A stretch of DNA of 64,000 bases from Elephas maximus indicus. Taxonomy: Eukaryota; Chordata; Mammalia; Proboscidea; Elephantidae. Position numbers and translations under genes: made by a program. Of the stretch, positions 31,900 through 44,154 are shown piece after piece (the stretch's first letter is position 1; every line of letters starts with the position of its first letter). The notes under the pieces were generated by a model. That model did not search any database, was not told where the DNA came from, and was given only the letters and a program-made list of their open reading frames with translations. The stretch spans positions 48,697,093 through 48,761,092 of the forward strand of contig NC_064821.1 in assembly GCF_024166365.1 (NCBI RefSeq), written 5' to 3'.

Positions 31900-33180
31900 T
31901 GGGGGACAAACGAATCCAAATCATTCAAGGCTTTTTTGAAATACCTTGTTTGGCCCCATCCTGGACCTACTGAAGCAGGGTTTCGTGGGGTGAAGGGACC
32001 AGGAGACTAGCTGTGTGTGTTTTGAAAAGCCCTCTCGTTGATTCTGATGCACTCCTCTGCTGGGGAGCCATTGCTTCATAGCCATGCTACTCAAAGTGCA
32101 GTCTCTGGCCCCTTCCCCAGACCTTCTCAATCAGAATCAGCCTTTTAAAAAGATACCCAGGAGATGGGAATGTACATTAAGGGTTGAGAAACATGGTAAT
32201 AAAAACAATTCGAGCACACACATTCTAGCTTAGGAAAGAGTTGTTCCCTGGTTGTTTTGCAACCCCTTGTAAACAACTATGCTGAAATGCCTGGTCTCTT
32301 TGGTTTGTATTTGGGGACGTAAGTGGGAGATAAGGAAGGTGAACCTGAGAACTGGGAGCCTGGAACAGGGGTGGGCAGGGAAGACTCAGAGTCAGAACTG
32401 GATCCCATCAAGGTCTGGGTGTCATTTCAGGCCAGGTGACCATTCATCACACTTATCTGCAGTCTTCTGGGGTGGGGTGGGGTGCTGGCCCTTGGGGCTC
32501 CCCCATCTGCTTGCCCAGGCACTCTGAGGCTCTTGAGCTCCTCCCCTTGTACCAGTCTAGAGCCCTGGCTCCCGGGATCTGCTCAAGAGCTCTGGAATTC
32601 AGCCTGCCAGCTGGCAGCTCCTCCTTTACCAGGCTATTCTCTGGGCTTCAGGTTTCTCTCTGCCTCTCTCCTGCACTGACCTTGCAGCTTTTCCTTCCCT
32701 CCAGTTGAGAAATTCTCGAAGGGTCAAGGGCAGGGATTGGGAAGCAGGAGAAGAAAGTAGAGTGGTCCTGTGACCCCTCTGTGGGTTTGGAGGTGAGTAC
32801 AGATGGCAGGAGCGTGAAAAAGGAAGGCTGGCGGACCACTCAGGTGGTCCCTTGATCCTTCAGCTAAAGCTTCCATTAACGAGAAGAGTTGACATGCAGA
32901 TATCTGGTGTCCTGCTGCCACTGGCACAAACACTGTTGTGTCCTCATCTTGGTTTGGCCACTAATCATCTTGGGGCTGGATCTCAAGAGAGAGGAAGAAA
33001 ACGCAAAGAGAGAAGTGGGAGGAGGGGGTCAGATGTCACAGTTAAGGGGCAGATCTGACCCTCTTGCAGGGAGAAGGAATGAGTGGGAGGGTGAACTGGC
33101 AGTTTCTGCAGTCTGGGTACCATGGCCTTTTATAAGCCACTTTTTATCTCTTTAAATCTCAATTTCCCTATCTGTATTTT
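31900..33180. other. Intron 1, unique sequence
   Basis: No gene or clear transposon recognised; contains a short GGGGTGGGGT purine tract at about 32468-32480. Confidence 0.4.
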
Positions 33181-33186
33181 TTTTTA

Positions 33187-33398
33187 TAACCCTGGGTGGC
33201 ACAAACAGTTAAGCACTGACTACTAACCAAAAGATTGACCATTCAAACCCACCCAGAGGTGCCTCGGAAGACAGGCCTGGCAATCTGCTTCCAAAAGGTC
33301 ACAGCCTTGAAAACTCCATGGAGCAGTTCTACTTTGCACACATGGGGTCACCCTGCGTCAGAATCGCCTCAACGGCAATGAACAACAATAACATATTA
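33187..33398 (+). repeat. AfroSINE, long type
   Basis: Starts AACCCTGGGTGGCACAAACA, has GGAAGACAGGCCTGGCAATC and ends GTCAGAATCGCCTCAACGGC. Confidence 0.9.
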
Positions 33399-33439
33399 TA
33401 TAGCCTAAGATTGTTGAGATTTTATTAATCCTCTATCTG

Positions 33440-33614
33440 GAAATCCTGGTGGCATAGTGGTTAAGTGCTATGGCAGTTAACAAAGTCAGCAGTTCAAATC
33501 CACCAGGTGCTCCTTGGAAACTCTATGGGGGGCAGTTCTACTCTCTCCTATAGGGTCGCTATGAGTTGGAATTGACTCGATGGCAATGGGTTTGGGTTTT
33601 TTTGGGGAGGGGGT
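33440..33614 (+). repeat. AfroSINE, short type
   Basis: AAATCCTGGTGGCATAGTGG to ATTGACTCGATGGCAATGGG with a T/G-rich tail. TCTATCTG flanks it at 33432-33439 and 33615-33622. Confidence 0.93.
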
Positions 33615-33622
33615 TCTATCTG

Positions 33623-33770
33623 TATGAACCCACCCAAGGGCGTGGCAAAAGAAAGCCCTGGCCATCTGCTTCTGTAAAGGTTACAGCCAAGAAAACCCTG
33701 TGGAGCGCAGTTCTACTCTGTTAATACGTGGGGTCACTGTAGGTTGGGATCGACTCGATGGCAACGGGTT
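33623..33770 (+). repeat. AfroSINE, long type, 5'-truncated
   Basis: Begins inside the B-box region (GAACCCACCCAAGGGC), has CTGCTTCTGTAAAGGTTACA, and ends GATCGACTCGATGGCAACGG. Confidence 0.88.
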
Positions 33771-34214
33771 ATATCTGGTGGAATGCCTGTGACATAAAAA
33801 AAAAAAAATTTTTTTTTTTTTTATATAGTAAGTGCTAAATCAGCCATCTTAGTTCCTTGCACCAGTCCCACCCTCAGGCAGTACCCCGCTTCCCCCTCGA
33901 TCGCAGATGGCTGGTGTTGCTGACCAGGGTTACTTTCCTCCTCACTTCCTTCTACCCTTCCCTGAGTGCACCAGCCGTGGTGGGAAATGGAAGAACTGGG
34001 TAGAAGCTATGGAGTAAAAGTTCAGCCCATTAAGCCGAACAACCTTGGTGAGAATATAAACCCAGAATAAACAGATCACCTGGTGCATTTGTGACAGACC
34101 CTAGGACTCTTACCCGTCAGCTATTCCAAACTGGACAGAAAAACAGCCAAGACGCCAGCATTACCCCAGGGAGGCACCAACTGCCGCCCACTGAGCTCAG
34201 GAACCAGGGAGCCT

Positions 34215-34400
34215 GGTTTCAGGCCACGCTCCCCTACTTTCTCCTACCTAAGCCTCAGTCTTTCCGTCTGCAAAAGGGGGCACTGTAATAGTAGCCACTC
34301 CATGTGGCTCTTTCCAGGATCCTTGTCTGGATTCAGTGAGATCTAACGCAGACATACGTTCTTAGTTCACTGTTTGGCACATGCCAGCATTCAGTGTTTC
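34215..34400 (+). repeat. MIR SINE
   Basis: GCCTCAGTCTTTCCGTCTGC and CAAAAGGGGGCACTGTAATA fit a MIR. Confidence 0.65.
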
Positions 34401-34440
34401 ACATGGTGTTTGCTGCTATTACTTAGATTCCATAATAATA

Positions 34441-34577
34441 CCCAAAACCAAACCAAACCCAGTGCCATTGAGTCGATTCCGACTCATAGCGACCCTAGAG
34501 GACAGAGTAGAACTGCCCCATAGAGTTTCCAAGGAGCGCTTGGAGGATTTGATCTGCTGATCTCTTAGGGTTTCCTC
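34441..34577 (-). repeat. AfroSINE, short type, antisense, head shortened
   Basis: Tail complement CATTGAGTCGATTCCGACTC. The head side stops early at CTCTTAGGGTTTCCT. CCATAATAATA flanks it at 34430-34440 and 34578-34588. Confidence 0.92.
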
Positions 34578-34800
34578 CATAATAATAGCAACCACTTATA
34601 CAGTGTTTAGGAGGTGGTGGGCACTGTACTAAAAATATTATAAATATTAACAAATTTCATCCTCATAACCACCCTATGATGTAAGTACCACCGTTATCCC
34701 CATTTCAGATGAGGAAACTGAGGTACAGAGAGGTTAAATAACTTCTCCAAGGACAAACAGCTAGTAAGGGGTTGAGTTGGGATTCAGGTTCAGGCAGTTG
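34578..34800 (-). repeat. MIR SINE
   Basis: CCCATTTCAGATGAGGAAAC and GAGAGGTTAAATAACTTCTC mark a MIR. The orientation is inferred only from the order of phrases. Confidence 0.65.
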
Positions 34801-35383
34801 ACTCCAGGGTTTCTGTTTTTAATCCTCTGTGATAGCAATTATTATTCAGCCCTTTGTACTTGGAGCCCTGAAGACATGGGAAAAGTAGAGAGAAGCAGGA
34901 GGAAGTAATCATATCTTCTCAGTCCAAGCTGTCGGTTAAGGGTCTGTTACCATTCCTGGGCTGGGGTTGCATCAATGGCCCTGATGACCTCTGCTCATGG
35001 GTGGGGCCGGCCTTGGTCGTAAAGTGGACAGCTCTAGTCCTAGGCCCCCAGCAGCCTCATGAGCCTCCCTGGTAGTTTGTGCCATGTTCTATGCTTACGG
35101 CAGCAAAAGGGTCCATCTCTAGCAGGTGGTCCATGCCCTTCGTGGGCACAGTCCCTGTGTGCAGACACACTCCCTACCCCCTGGCGTCCTGGCATGGCAC
35201 CCAAGCTCCTGAGGATGGATGGGAATCTGTGGGGCTGTGACATTTTCCTAAGACACACGTGGCTGTGTCTTGCCAGGCAGGAAATATTTGATACCTTAGA
35301 AATGTGTTTACTTTCCCATCACAGCCACCTGAACCGGGTCTGATCCTTCCTTGTTCCTTGTCCGTCTCTCCCGTGTCCACCAG
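34801..35383. other. End of H6PD intron 1
   Basis: No repeat recognised. The interval ends with a pyrimidine-rich acceptor tract (CCTTGTCCGTCTCTCCCGTG, then CCACCAG). Confidence 0.55.
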
Positions 35384-35402
35384 GTACCCAGGCTTTTGGA
35401 GG
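35384..35402 (+). other. H6PD: 5' UTR part of H6PD exon 2, start codon lost relative to human
   Basis: The acceptor AG is at 35382-35383, with a second possible AG at 35390-35391. The bases TTT TGG AGG at 35394-35402 lie directly before the ATG at 35403. As I recall it, human H6PD begins M-W-N-M here, so the human initiator position reads TTT in this genome. Confidence 0.7.
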
Positions 35403-36020
35403 ATGCTCATAGTGGCAATGTGCACAGCCCTTCTGAGCTGCCTGCAGGCCCAGGAGCTCCAGGGACATGTCTCCATAATCCTTCTGGGAGCGACTGGGGA
35501 CCTAGCCCGAAAGTACTTGTGGCAGGGGTTGTTCCAGCTCTACCTGGACGAGGCGGGGAAGGGCCACAGTTTCAGCTTCCATGGGGCTGCCCTGACGGCC
35601 CCCACGGAGGGCCAGCAGCTCATGGACAAGGCTCTGGAGACCCTCTCCTGCCCCCAGGACATGGCCCTCGATCACTGCACTGAGCTCAAGGACCAGTTCC
35701 TACAGCTGAGCCATTACCGCCAGCTGAAGACGGCTGAAGACTATCAGGCCCTGAGCAGGGACATTGAGGCACAGGTCCAACAGGAAGGCCTCCGGGAGGC
35801 TGGCAGGATTTTCTATTTCTCAGTGCCTCCCTTCGCCTATGCAGACATTGCCCGCAACATCAACAGTAGCTGCCGCCCGGGCCCAGGCACCTGGCTGCGG
35901 GTTGTCCTTGAGAAACCCTTTGGCCACGACCACGACTCAGCCCAGCAGCTGGCCACAGAACTTGGGAGCTTTTTCCGAGAGGAGGAGATGTACCGGGTGG
36001 ACCATTACCTTGGCAAGCAG
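35403..36020 (+). CDS. H6PD: H6PD coding exon 2: glucose/hexose-6-phosphate dehydrogenase, N-terminal part (residues 1-206)
   Basis: This is the first of four coding exons of the ER bifunctional enzyme. It oxidises glucose-6-phosphate to 6-phosphogluconolactone, reducing NADP+ in the ER lumen, where the NADPH feeds 11-beta-HSD1. Seen in the sequence: a hydrophobic signal segment (MLIVAMCTALLSCLQAQ, residues 1-17), a nucleotide-binding GATGDLARKYLWQGLF (29-44), an N-glycosylation site NSS at N154, the EKPFGHD motif (170-176) and the substrate/catalytic RVDHYLGK box (198-205). The exon ends at GGCAAGCAG|GTGAGC in phase 0. The start at 35403 is the first in-frame ATG in the exon. It corresponds to Met4 of the human protein as I recall it, so the signal peptide is three residues shorter unless an upstream exon supplies an extension. 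No lesion is seen. Confidence 0.95.
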
Positions 36021-37374
36021 GTGAGCCTCAGCCAGGGGCCTACCAGGGTTGGGGTGAGCTGGCTACAGGTAGACCCCATCAACAGGCCTGAAGGCATGGT
36101 GAAACCCGAGTTCTCACAGTCTCCTTGAGGGTGGTGGGCAGTGAGGTGGGAAAGGAAAGGCAGTGAACAGCAAGGACAAGGCAGCTTGGTCCTTATCCAC
36201 GTGTCCAGCCTTGCTAGCAGAGACTGTGTTCTTTTGTGTAGCCCTGCCCTCTTGGGTCCCCTGCCAGGGCCTGGGCTCTGGTTTCTGATTAATCAGGGTT
36301 GCCATGTGTCCTCTACCGAGGTGTGGCCCTGCGACTCTGGTGTCTGGATCAGCTTCCAGTTGGGTATGCAGTGGGAATTAGAATTAGCCTTCTTATTCAG
36401 CACCCATCTGCTCTTTTTTTCTTCCTGAGCCCCTTTTTGAGCCAGATGGCTGGTAACAAGATCTTAAATCTTTATAGCAGGGACAAGGGGCCCTAAAACC
36501 ATGCCAGGCTGTGAAGCAGGAGCCTGGGGCTAACCTTCAGCTGGCCAGTTCACTCTGACCGTGCCCTCGGAGCCCTTCCACGGCATCTGCGGTGAAGCCC
36601 AGTTGAGAACTCACCAGCCTGTGTTCTCTGGTCCTGAGCAGGCTGGTGAGCCCAGGGTCATGGGGGTGGGCAGCAGGGTGGAGGCATTTATATTGATTCA
36701 CCAGGAGATCTGGAATTGGCCCTGGGTCAGCAGCCACTAGTCTGGGTTCTCATTTGGGCTTTGACAAGCCCTTGACTTCATTTTCCTGTCTGTTGCACCA
36801 CAGTGATAATACCCACCTCATTGTTACAAAATGTTGGTATAAGGATCCCCAGGAGCAATGCCTGGTAAAGCATATTTGGTGAACGCAGGTCACGTGGGGC
36901 CCAGGTAATTCTCTAGGAGAGAGGCATTTTTTCCACTCACCCCTCTTTGGAGTTACCCACAGCAGTGGTTCCCAAATGGTAGTCCTCAGACCAGTGCCTG
37001 TCCTGGGGAAGTTTCTACCCATTTAAGGCAAAATGAGGAAAAGTACTGAATGTATTCAACTTGAAGGTTTTCTTGCTACATTGTTGGTGTCAAAATATCT
37101 TCCCATTTATGAAAAGTTGATGGTAATGGAAGATAGAAACTTTTAAATATCTTTCTTTCTTGGCAAAATAAAAAGCTGGTAACCCTGTGGAGGTCACTTA
37201 AGATTTTGGGGGAACTTCTCTGAGCTGTGAAGCCCTGACACCCAGGAATGCCTGAGCCAGATAGCACCTTCTCCTCCAAGCAGGAACTAGCGAGGCTGAC
37301 GCCCCCCTTGGAGTGAGGAGTCTTTCTTCATCCCGAGAAGGGTCTGGAGCACAACCAGTCTTCTTCTCCGACAG
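36021..37374 (+). other. H6PD: H6PD intron 2
   Basis: 1354 bp with GT (36021-36022) and AG (37373-37374) borders. Mostly unique sequence; no transposon recognised. The acceptor tract is TTCTTCTCCGACAG. Confidence 0.85.
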
Positions 37375-37492
37375 GCCGTGGCCCAGATCCTGCCATTCCG
37401 AGACCAGAACCGCAAGGCCTTTGACCACCTCTGGAGCCGGCACCATGTCGAGCGGGTGGAGATAATCCTGAAGGAGACAGTGGACGCGGAAG
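37375..37492 (+). CDS. H6PD: H6PD coding exon 3 (residues 207-246)
   Basis: 118 nt that continue the dehydrogenase domain with AVAQILPFRDQNRKAFDHLW and HHVERVEIILKETVDAE, both typical of the G6PD fold after the catalytic HYLGK box. It starts in phase 0 after GACAG and ends in phase 1 (GAA G|GTGTGT), so the split codon is completed as Gly by exon 4. Confidence 0.95.
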
Positions 37493-38214
37493 GTGTGTGA
37501 GGGGTCCCAGGGCTCTGCCAGGCTGGGGTCTGTGGGGAGGTGTCTGCCCACTGCGCTGGAGGGTCAGCCAGGCTCCACCGTTGGTCAGAGGGACATTTTC
37601 TTCTGGTGTGTGGCCTCCCTCTAGGACTCTTGTGTGCCCAGCTGTGGGGCCGTGTTGAACCCAGGTGCCTGCTGGCAAAGCCTGAGGCACTGCCGCCCTC
37701 AGGAGCGTACTGTCCAGTTATGTGAACTTGGCATGGACGCTCGGAACAACTAACCAGCCCTAAATACTGGACATTAACCTGAGTTTTACTGGGTGTGGTA
37801 AAGACCATAAGGACTGGAGGGGGCTCAGGGAGAGGACAGCAGCAGCTCATCTGGGCCTGGAAGACCTGGGGTTGGGTCAGGAAAAGAGGAGAAAGGGGAT
37901 GATCCCAGCAGACAAGGAGATCTCAGGAAAGTCAGAGGGGAGAGGGAGGCCTGAGGAGGTTCTTGGAACCAGTCAGACTGGCACCAGCCGTGGACAGACC
38001 CAGGAATGTTGGCATAGTACAACGTGGGGTTTGAGACTGTTCTGGGCTCCCAGGGGCCCTGAGGAGGTAACATCTCAGGGACTGATTACTTTGCAGCTTC
38101 CCGTTGCTCTTAGACCCACGAGGCCCTGATCTGTTGACCTGTCCAGCCTCCCTCAGCCTGTGCTCTGTGTTGCTGCCTGGGCCCTAGGCTGTTGCTTCTC
38201 AGTCTTTTGTTCTT

Positions 38215-38475
38215 CACACAAGCGGTACCCTTCTCCTGACCTCCTCCTCACCTTCCATCCTCTTCTCAGCTCAGTTGTCACTCTCTTGAGAAGACCTTTG
38301 CTGACCATCTTGACGAGGTCTGCTCCCCTGCATTGCTCGTGGCTCCATGTACCCCCTCACAGCCCTGCAAGAGTGTTACACTTGTATTATGCATGTTCAG
38401 GCTGCTATTCCACCCGACTGGGCTCCAGGAAGACCCTGTTCTCTGGTACCTGGCCCACTGGGACATGCTGTATCA
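38215..38475 (+). repeat. L2 LINE 3' fragment
   Basis: GAAGACCTTTGCTGACCATC and TGCCTGG-type spacing, with TTACACTTGTATTATGC, resemble the L2 3' end seen at 13.0-13.9 kb. Confidence 0.6.
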
Positions 38476-38479
38476 AAGC

Positions 38480-38640
38480 CGTGGGAGCAGTGCCCACCCC
38501 GAGTCAGGAGACCCACGTGACGCCTGTCTCTGCCATTAGCCGGGTCACTTCTCGTGGCTCTGCCCTCTCCGGACTCTGATTCCTCATCTGCGAGATGAGC
38601 AGGCTATGTAGATAATGATAGCCAAGCCCCTTTGAGTGCA
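38480..38640 (+). repeat. MIR SINE
   Basis: GAGTCAGGAGACCCACGTGA and CTCATCTGCGAGATGAGCAG fit a MIR. Confidence 0.65.
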
Positions 38641-38729
38641 GGCATTCTGTGCTTGCATCACGTCTTTGAGCACTGACTGCATATATTAAAAGCAAGGGGT
38701 CTTACCCAATAGAAGTAAAAGCTGATTCC

Positions 38730-38940
38730 TGTTGTGTATGTCACCCCTCCCCCCACAACATCTGCGGTAGTTACTATTATTAGCTCCTCTGACAGATGAA
38801 GTTTGGTAACCTGCTCAGGGTCTTGCTCGCACTGAGTGGTGTAGCCTGGGTCCAGGGCAGGCAGGCTGGCTCCAGCACCCAGCTCTGCACCGTCACGCTG
38901 GGCAGCCAGCACAGCCTGAGTGACCAACCTACCCCTGGGA
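38730..38940 (-). repeat. MIR SINE (probable)
   Basis: TTAGCTCCTCTGACAGATGA and GGTAACCTGCTCAGGGTCTT suggest a MIR. Its direction is uncertain. Confidence 0.5.
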
Positions 38941-41900
38941 CTGCTTTCTGCAGCTGGAGGGGTGGGACCCAGAGGCCACACCCCCATCCACACACATGGG
39001 CGCCCATGGCCAGGAAGGGTGTGGTCCCAATCCTTAGACCTGGGGGTGGGGAAACCAGAGGGTGTGTCTCCTTCTCTTTTCCTTTTCTTCTTTTTATTTC
39101 TTCTTCCCATGGTTACCCTCTTCAGTGTTCTTCCCTTTACCCCTTGATGTGTGTTCAGGCTGGAAGCTCTGTGTGGGGCTATAGCTGTACAGAGAGGTGT
39201 AAGATCCAGCCTCCATCCCCCAACACCTCACAGACCCCACAACAAATGATGCAGGGCGTCAGGGGAAGCAGGTAGGACTCCTGATCCAGGCCTTGAATGA
39301 CATTCCTGTCTGAGAAGGAGTAGGGTTTCTCCACTCTGGAGCACATCTCAGAAGAGGGGTCTTCTCCCACTGCTGTGAGCCTTTGTGGCTCTCGGGGATC
39401 TCCAGATCTTCCACTGTGGATCCTCAGCATGGGCTCAGCCAGGGTGCCTGGTGTGCTGTGTGGGTCTAACGTCTCGGTGGGAGGGTGTGCTGGTTTGCCC
39501 TTGCTTCCTCCAAAGAGGGGTGAGCTTCAGATCTGCCGCCAAGAGCCTGAGCAGGCAGGAGGGTGCCACGCCACCCCTGCTGCTGGGGGCAGGTTGTTGG
39601 TGCCAGTGCCTCTCTCTGCTGGACTCGGCCCAGTCACCGGCAGGGCTAGGAGGCCAGGGCCCCTCACCTCCCCCTTTCCAGCAGCTCTTTCCTGTACCCA
39701 CCGTGGATTAGGGAGGAGCCATGATGCCTGGAGTTACCAGTTGGCACTCCTGCCTCTCATTTCTTCCAATCCTCCTACCCCATTTCCTTCTTGGAATCTG
39801 GTGTCATCTGTGGATTTCTTTGCAGGGCCCTGTGGAGCCAGGAGCTAGGCAGACTGCAGGCCTGATTATCCTAGGAAAAGTACCTTTGGATTTTGGAGAA
39901 AGGAAAACAGGAGACAAGACAGAAAGACAGGCAGGGGCCTGGCAGGTCTGCTGGCCCAGACATGCCTGAGGCAGGAGGGTCTTGGATTTGAACAGCTGCA
40001 TAACAGCCTGGGCTGGTCATCTCTGAGGTCCAGAGGGATAGGCACCTGAAGCCCTGATTTAAGGCTACACCATGCCGCTATCTGCCTTGGCCTGTGGGCA
40101 TAGGTGTTTGAAGGACAGGGTCACACTGCTTCTAGTCCTCTGAGCAGAGTGGTTTTTGCTCAGCTGGGCTCTGAGCCTTCAGCCTAGAGGCAAAAGGAGA
40201 CAGCCGGGCAGATGGCTGGAATCAGCCCATTCTGTGGGGCTTGTAGGCTAGTTCAGCCCACTGCCCTTGGCCAAGATGGCCAGTAGGACAACACTGTCCT
40301 GGGGACCGGGTCTCCTGGCCAGCCCCGGCCCAGAACAGGTGACAACAGGGCATGGTTTCCTGCTGCTGTGCTCATGCCACATGCTTGTGCTCATGACCTC
40401 TGGATGCGGGATGCCCCAGCCGCAGCAGGAGTTCCCCCTCTTTCTCTGGCTGCTTGGCCTTGTGGCCTAGAAGGATGTGCATTGGACATGAGGCCTGAGA
40501 AGGTGGCCTGGTGCCACTGTGGTGGTCCAGCCCTGATCCACACTGTCCCATCTGGTCCTGCTCTGTAAGGATGGGCCCTTACAGACCCTGTAGTCAAGTT
40601 GGAGAGAGAGGGCAAGAGCTGAGGCTCTGCAGCCCAGCCTGCGGCCATGAGCCCTGTCCAGTGTGGCAGAATGGGAGGGGCGCAGTGTCTTGCTGGCACT
40701 GGGTGAACTCAGAGGCCAGTGCTGCTGCAGTGGGACAGCGTGTGCCCAGCAAGTCTCCCAGGCGGGATCCAGAGGGCAGCAGCCTGAACGTCAGCAGAGG
40801 GCAAAGTCCAAGAGGGCCACTCTGCCTCACCACACGCTTTGCTTGTTCTTCCTTCCTGCTGCAGGTGTGCAGCCCTGACAACTCCTGTGCGGGGGTAGGG
40901 GGAGGCACCTGGCTGGCCCCAGTGGCAGCCTTGACCGCCACCCTGAGAGCTGGAGATGGCAGGGGCAGCGTGCCAGGTCAGGGAAGCAGAGCTGTCCCAA
41001 CCCAGAGCTGCTACAGGGCCCCTTCCAGCCCCACTCACACACACCACATGGGTGGAAGTGGCTTCCCCACTGCGTCCTCCTGGCTGTGTGTGAGGATTTC
41101 TTTTGTCCCTGCTGCAGTCTCTGGCCCAGAGGAGTTTGCCGCAGAGTCAAGGCTACTGCACAGGCGGGGGCGGGGCAGGGGGAGTGGAGGAAGAAGCCAT
41201 CCTTCAACCACTGCAGGTGTCCGGCTCCCTCAGTTTGACCTGAGGTGCTCCTCCGGAGAGTCCCATCCATTGAGCCCCTGAGCCACAGACACCCTGTGCA
41301 CCCTGGCCAGCATGGGCCTTAGTAGGAGTGACCTTGGCCGGGCTACCATCGTGGCCAGCGTGAAGGGCTCTGCAGACAGCAGGGGCTGTGCTGGCAGCGG
41401 ACCACGGTTCGGCTCTCTCACCAGGATGCCTTGTCTTCTGAGAGTGCTGGGACCTAAACCACCCTGTCTGTGGCCCTAGAACCCAAGCTTCTGTCCACTG
41501 CACATTACAGCCTCCCAATCTGGCCAGACCCCAGCACTTGGCCTTCCTTCCAGTGTGTAGGCAAGGGCCGTCCTCTGCTGCCTGTTTCCCCTCTGGGAAG
41601 GAGGGAGACTTCCTGCGGCTGGTAAGGCTGGCCCTGTTTGGGAGGGTCTCCTGCAGCTTTGGGGAAAGGAGCAGGATGCCTGTTCTCTGCGGGCGGGAAG
41701 ACCGAGCAGTGCCCGTCACCAAGGGCCAAGGCTGCAGGGCTCTCAGTCCCACACCAGCTGCCTCCCCTCCCACCGTCTGCCGCCTGTCTGCAAGGTGAAC
41801 CCGGCGCAGCTCCCCGCCTGATCCCAGAGAGCACAGGCCAGCCAGCACCCGGCTCTCTCTTCACCCCCATCTCTTTTATTTTTAGTCATCCCAGAAGGTG

Positions 41901-42310
41901 TTGGTAGGGATTGCAGCTGGCAGTTGAGTTGTTGTTTTTCTTTTTTTTTTTTTCTAAACATGTTTTTGCTGGGAAAAGTGGATCTTCCACACTGTGGAGA
42001 CCTGGGGAAGAAGTTTCTGGTCCCAGCTCTGAGGGGTGTGACGTTCAGCACAGCTCCTGTGAAAAAGATAAGCCCTGCTCCCTCTCTCCTGGGGTTGCTT
42101 GAAGGATAAAATCAGATAATGTACACGGAAATGCTTTACAAATGGAAATGCCCTTATCCTTCCAAGTTTGCAAGGAGAGAAAGAGGCAATGTTCTTGCAG
42201 TCTCTCCGAGCGCCATGTGATTTATATGTATCGACTTATATTGGATTATTTAGGGACCTGTCATTGGTCTGTCACATACATCTATGTCCATATTTCAGTT
42301 AATATTATTT

Positions 42311-42352
42311 CACATACACACACACACACACATACGCGTGCATACATACATA
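42311..42352. repeat. (CA)n microsatellite, imperfect
   Basis: CACATACACACACACACAC with a TACGCGTGCATACATACATA extension. Confidence 0.9.
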
Positions 42353-42504
42353 TTTGAATTTCCATGTACTGGTCATCTGCATCATATATACCTTTTAATA
42401 TCTATATCTCTGCTCAGTTCTGTCTGTACCACAGAATATGCATTGTTCTATTATTAGGTATTATTCTATTATAGTTTTTGCTATTTTAAGTAGTACTTTA
42501 TGAG

Positions 42505-42720
42505 CTTTTTAAAAAACTGAGCTGGAATTCACATGCTGTAAAATTCGGTGGATTTTAGTACCTTCGCAAAGTTGAGTGACCTTCACCACTATCTGCTTCT
42601 GGAACATTTTCCCCATGAGCATTTCCAAAGAATATTTGCCGTTTAAGTATACTTCCGAAGTGAAATTACTAGGCCAAAGGATAAAAACTACTTTATTGCT
42701 GTTGTTCCATCTTATCAGAC
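42505..42720 (-). mobile_element. Old L1 (L1M-type) fragment, antisense
   Basis: GCTGGAATTCACATGCTGTA, TCGGTGGATTTTAGTACC and CCTTCACCACTATCTGCTTC are the complement of an L1M 3' region also seen at 44735 and 51610. Confidence 0.6.
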
Positions 42721-43116
42721 TGTTTTTTTACGTAACAGTATTCCTTTACCTTCGCATTGGGCGTGACTGTTTCCTTTGTCTTAATCAATTTGGTGGGCTT
42801 ACAGAGGCTCTTTGAACACCTCTCTCTCACCTTCCATGGGATACTACCCCATGAGGTTTTGGGGGCAGCATGACTTGGGGGGGCTCCCCTCCTTATGGTC
42901 TTGGACAAGCCCAGGACTTGATAAGACCAAGTGTATGAGGCTGTTTCTCCCCGTTGTGCTTCCCCCCCACCTTGTTCATACACTGATGGGCTTTAACTTT
43001 CCATTTTCAACCTAGGAGAGTGTAGTAGAGTCAATATAGATACTTCTCAGGAAAAATCAGCCTACAATACTATGGTAACTAGAAAAAAAATCAACACATT
43101 GGCCATTACCAGGAGG

Positions 43117-43315
43117 AAACCCTTTCCCATGGAGTTGATTCCGACTCAGAGTGACCCTATAGGACAGAGTAGAACTGCCCCATAGGGTTTCCAAGGCTGT
43201 AAATCTTTATGGAGGCAAACTGCCACAGCTTTCTCCCACAGAGCAGCTGTTGGGTTCAAATAGCTACACCTTTCGGTTAGCACCTGAGTGCTTACCCCCT
43301 GCACCACCAGGGCTC
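43117..43315 (-). repeat. AfroSINE, long type, antisense
   Basis: Tail complement ATGGAGTTGATTCCGACTC, body TGTAAATCTTTATGGAGGCA and head complement TGCACCACCAGGGCTCC. The TAATCTTTATGGG-equivalent site is uninterrupted here. Confidence 0.92.
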
Positions 43316-44150
43316 CATTTCACCAGGAGGGCTGGCCTCCTAGTTCCTGTCCTTGTGCTTGGCAGCCTCTGCCGGGAAGTGCCAGGCCGGGTCTGGTCAC
43401 TGCACTTAAGCTCTGAAAAGACAGGATTAACGGAGAAAAGGGTCCAAGTCCATAAATCTGTAGGCTGTGTTAAACACGTGCGCACCCCTGAAGCTTGAAA
43501 TTAAGGAATAAAAGAAGCCCTCTTCTGCACAGCAGGAAGTAAACCCATGGAATGCATTCTCGCCACCAACTGAGATGGGATAAAAATAGGAGAAGGGCCA
43601 CTGAGGGATTTGCTAAACTAATGAATAGTAAGCAGCTAACAGGGCTTTTAAGGACTCGGCTGCTTTCCCCAGGCTCTCCATCAAAAATGCATCTCTCCTC
43701 AAAGTTTAACTATTCTCTTTATACTCTTAAATCTATTGTAGTTCATTGATTCTAAGACACACCTTTGTTCATGTTTGAACATCTGTGAAGTTGGATTCGT
43801 CTTGCCATCGGCGGGGTAACAGAGGTGAATTGGCAGCCCTTTTCTGCTCGGTGGTTATAAGATAATGAGATCTTCGCCATTGATGGCGTTTAGGTGTGGT
43901 GAATGCCAGTATTTCTCCAGCTTTCTTGGCCTTCTCAGCCCCAGTCCTGTATCCCCCACCCCTGCTGCCTTCTAGAGATCCCACTGGATATCCCATCGTC
44001 ACTCAGACTTGGCAGGTTTAGAACTGAAACCATCATTGCATTTTTCTCATGAAATGCCACCTCCTGTTTCTAACTTCTCTGTTTCCAAATGATAGCAGCA
44101 TGCTCTGAGTGGCCTGTCTGCTATCCCCTCTCTCACAGCCCGTGTGATAA
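43316..44150. other. Intron 3, no feature recognised
   Basis: No recognisable repeat or exon in this interval. Confidence 0.4.
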
Positions 44151-44154
44151 TAAA

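Noticed and set aside
35304-35402. Upstream ATG at 35304 as the H6PD start
   Set aside because: The segment includes a pyrimidine-rich acceptor tract ending CCACCAG, and the encoded residues do not resemble a signal peptide. It is intron sequence.
40511-41281. 256-codon open frame in intron 3, with antisense partners
   Set aside because: GC-rich intron with mutually overlapping frames on both strands. No domain or splice support was found.
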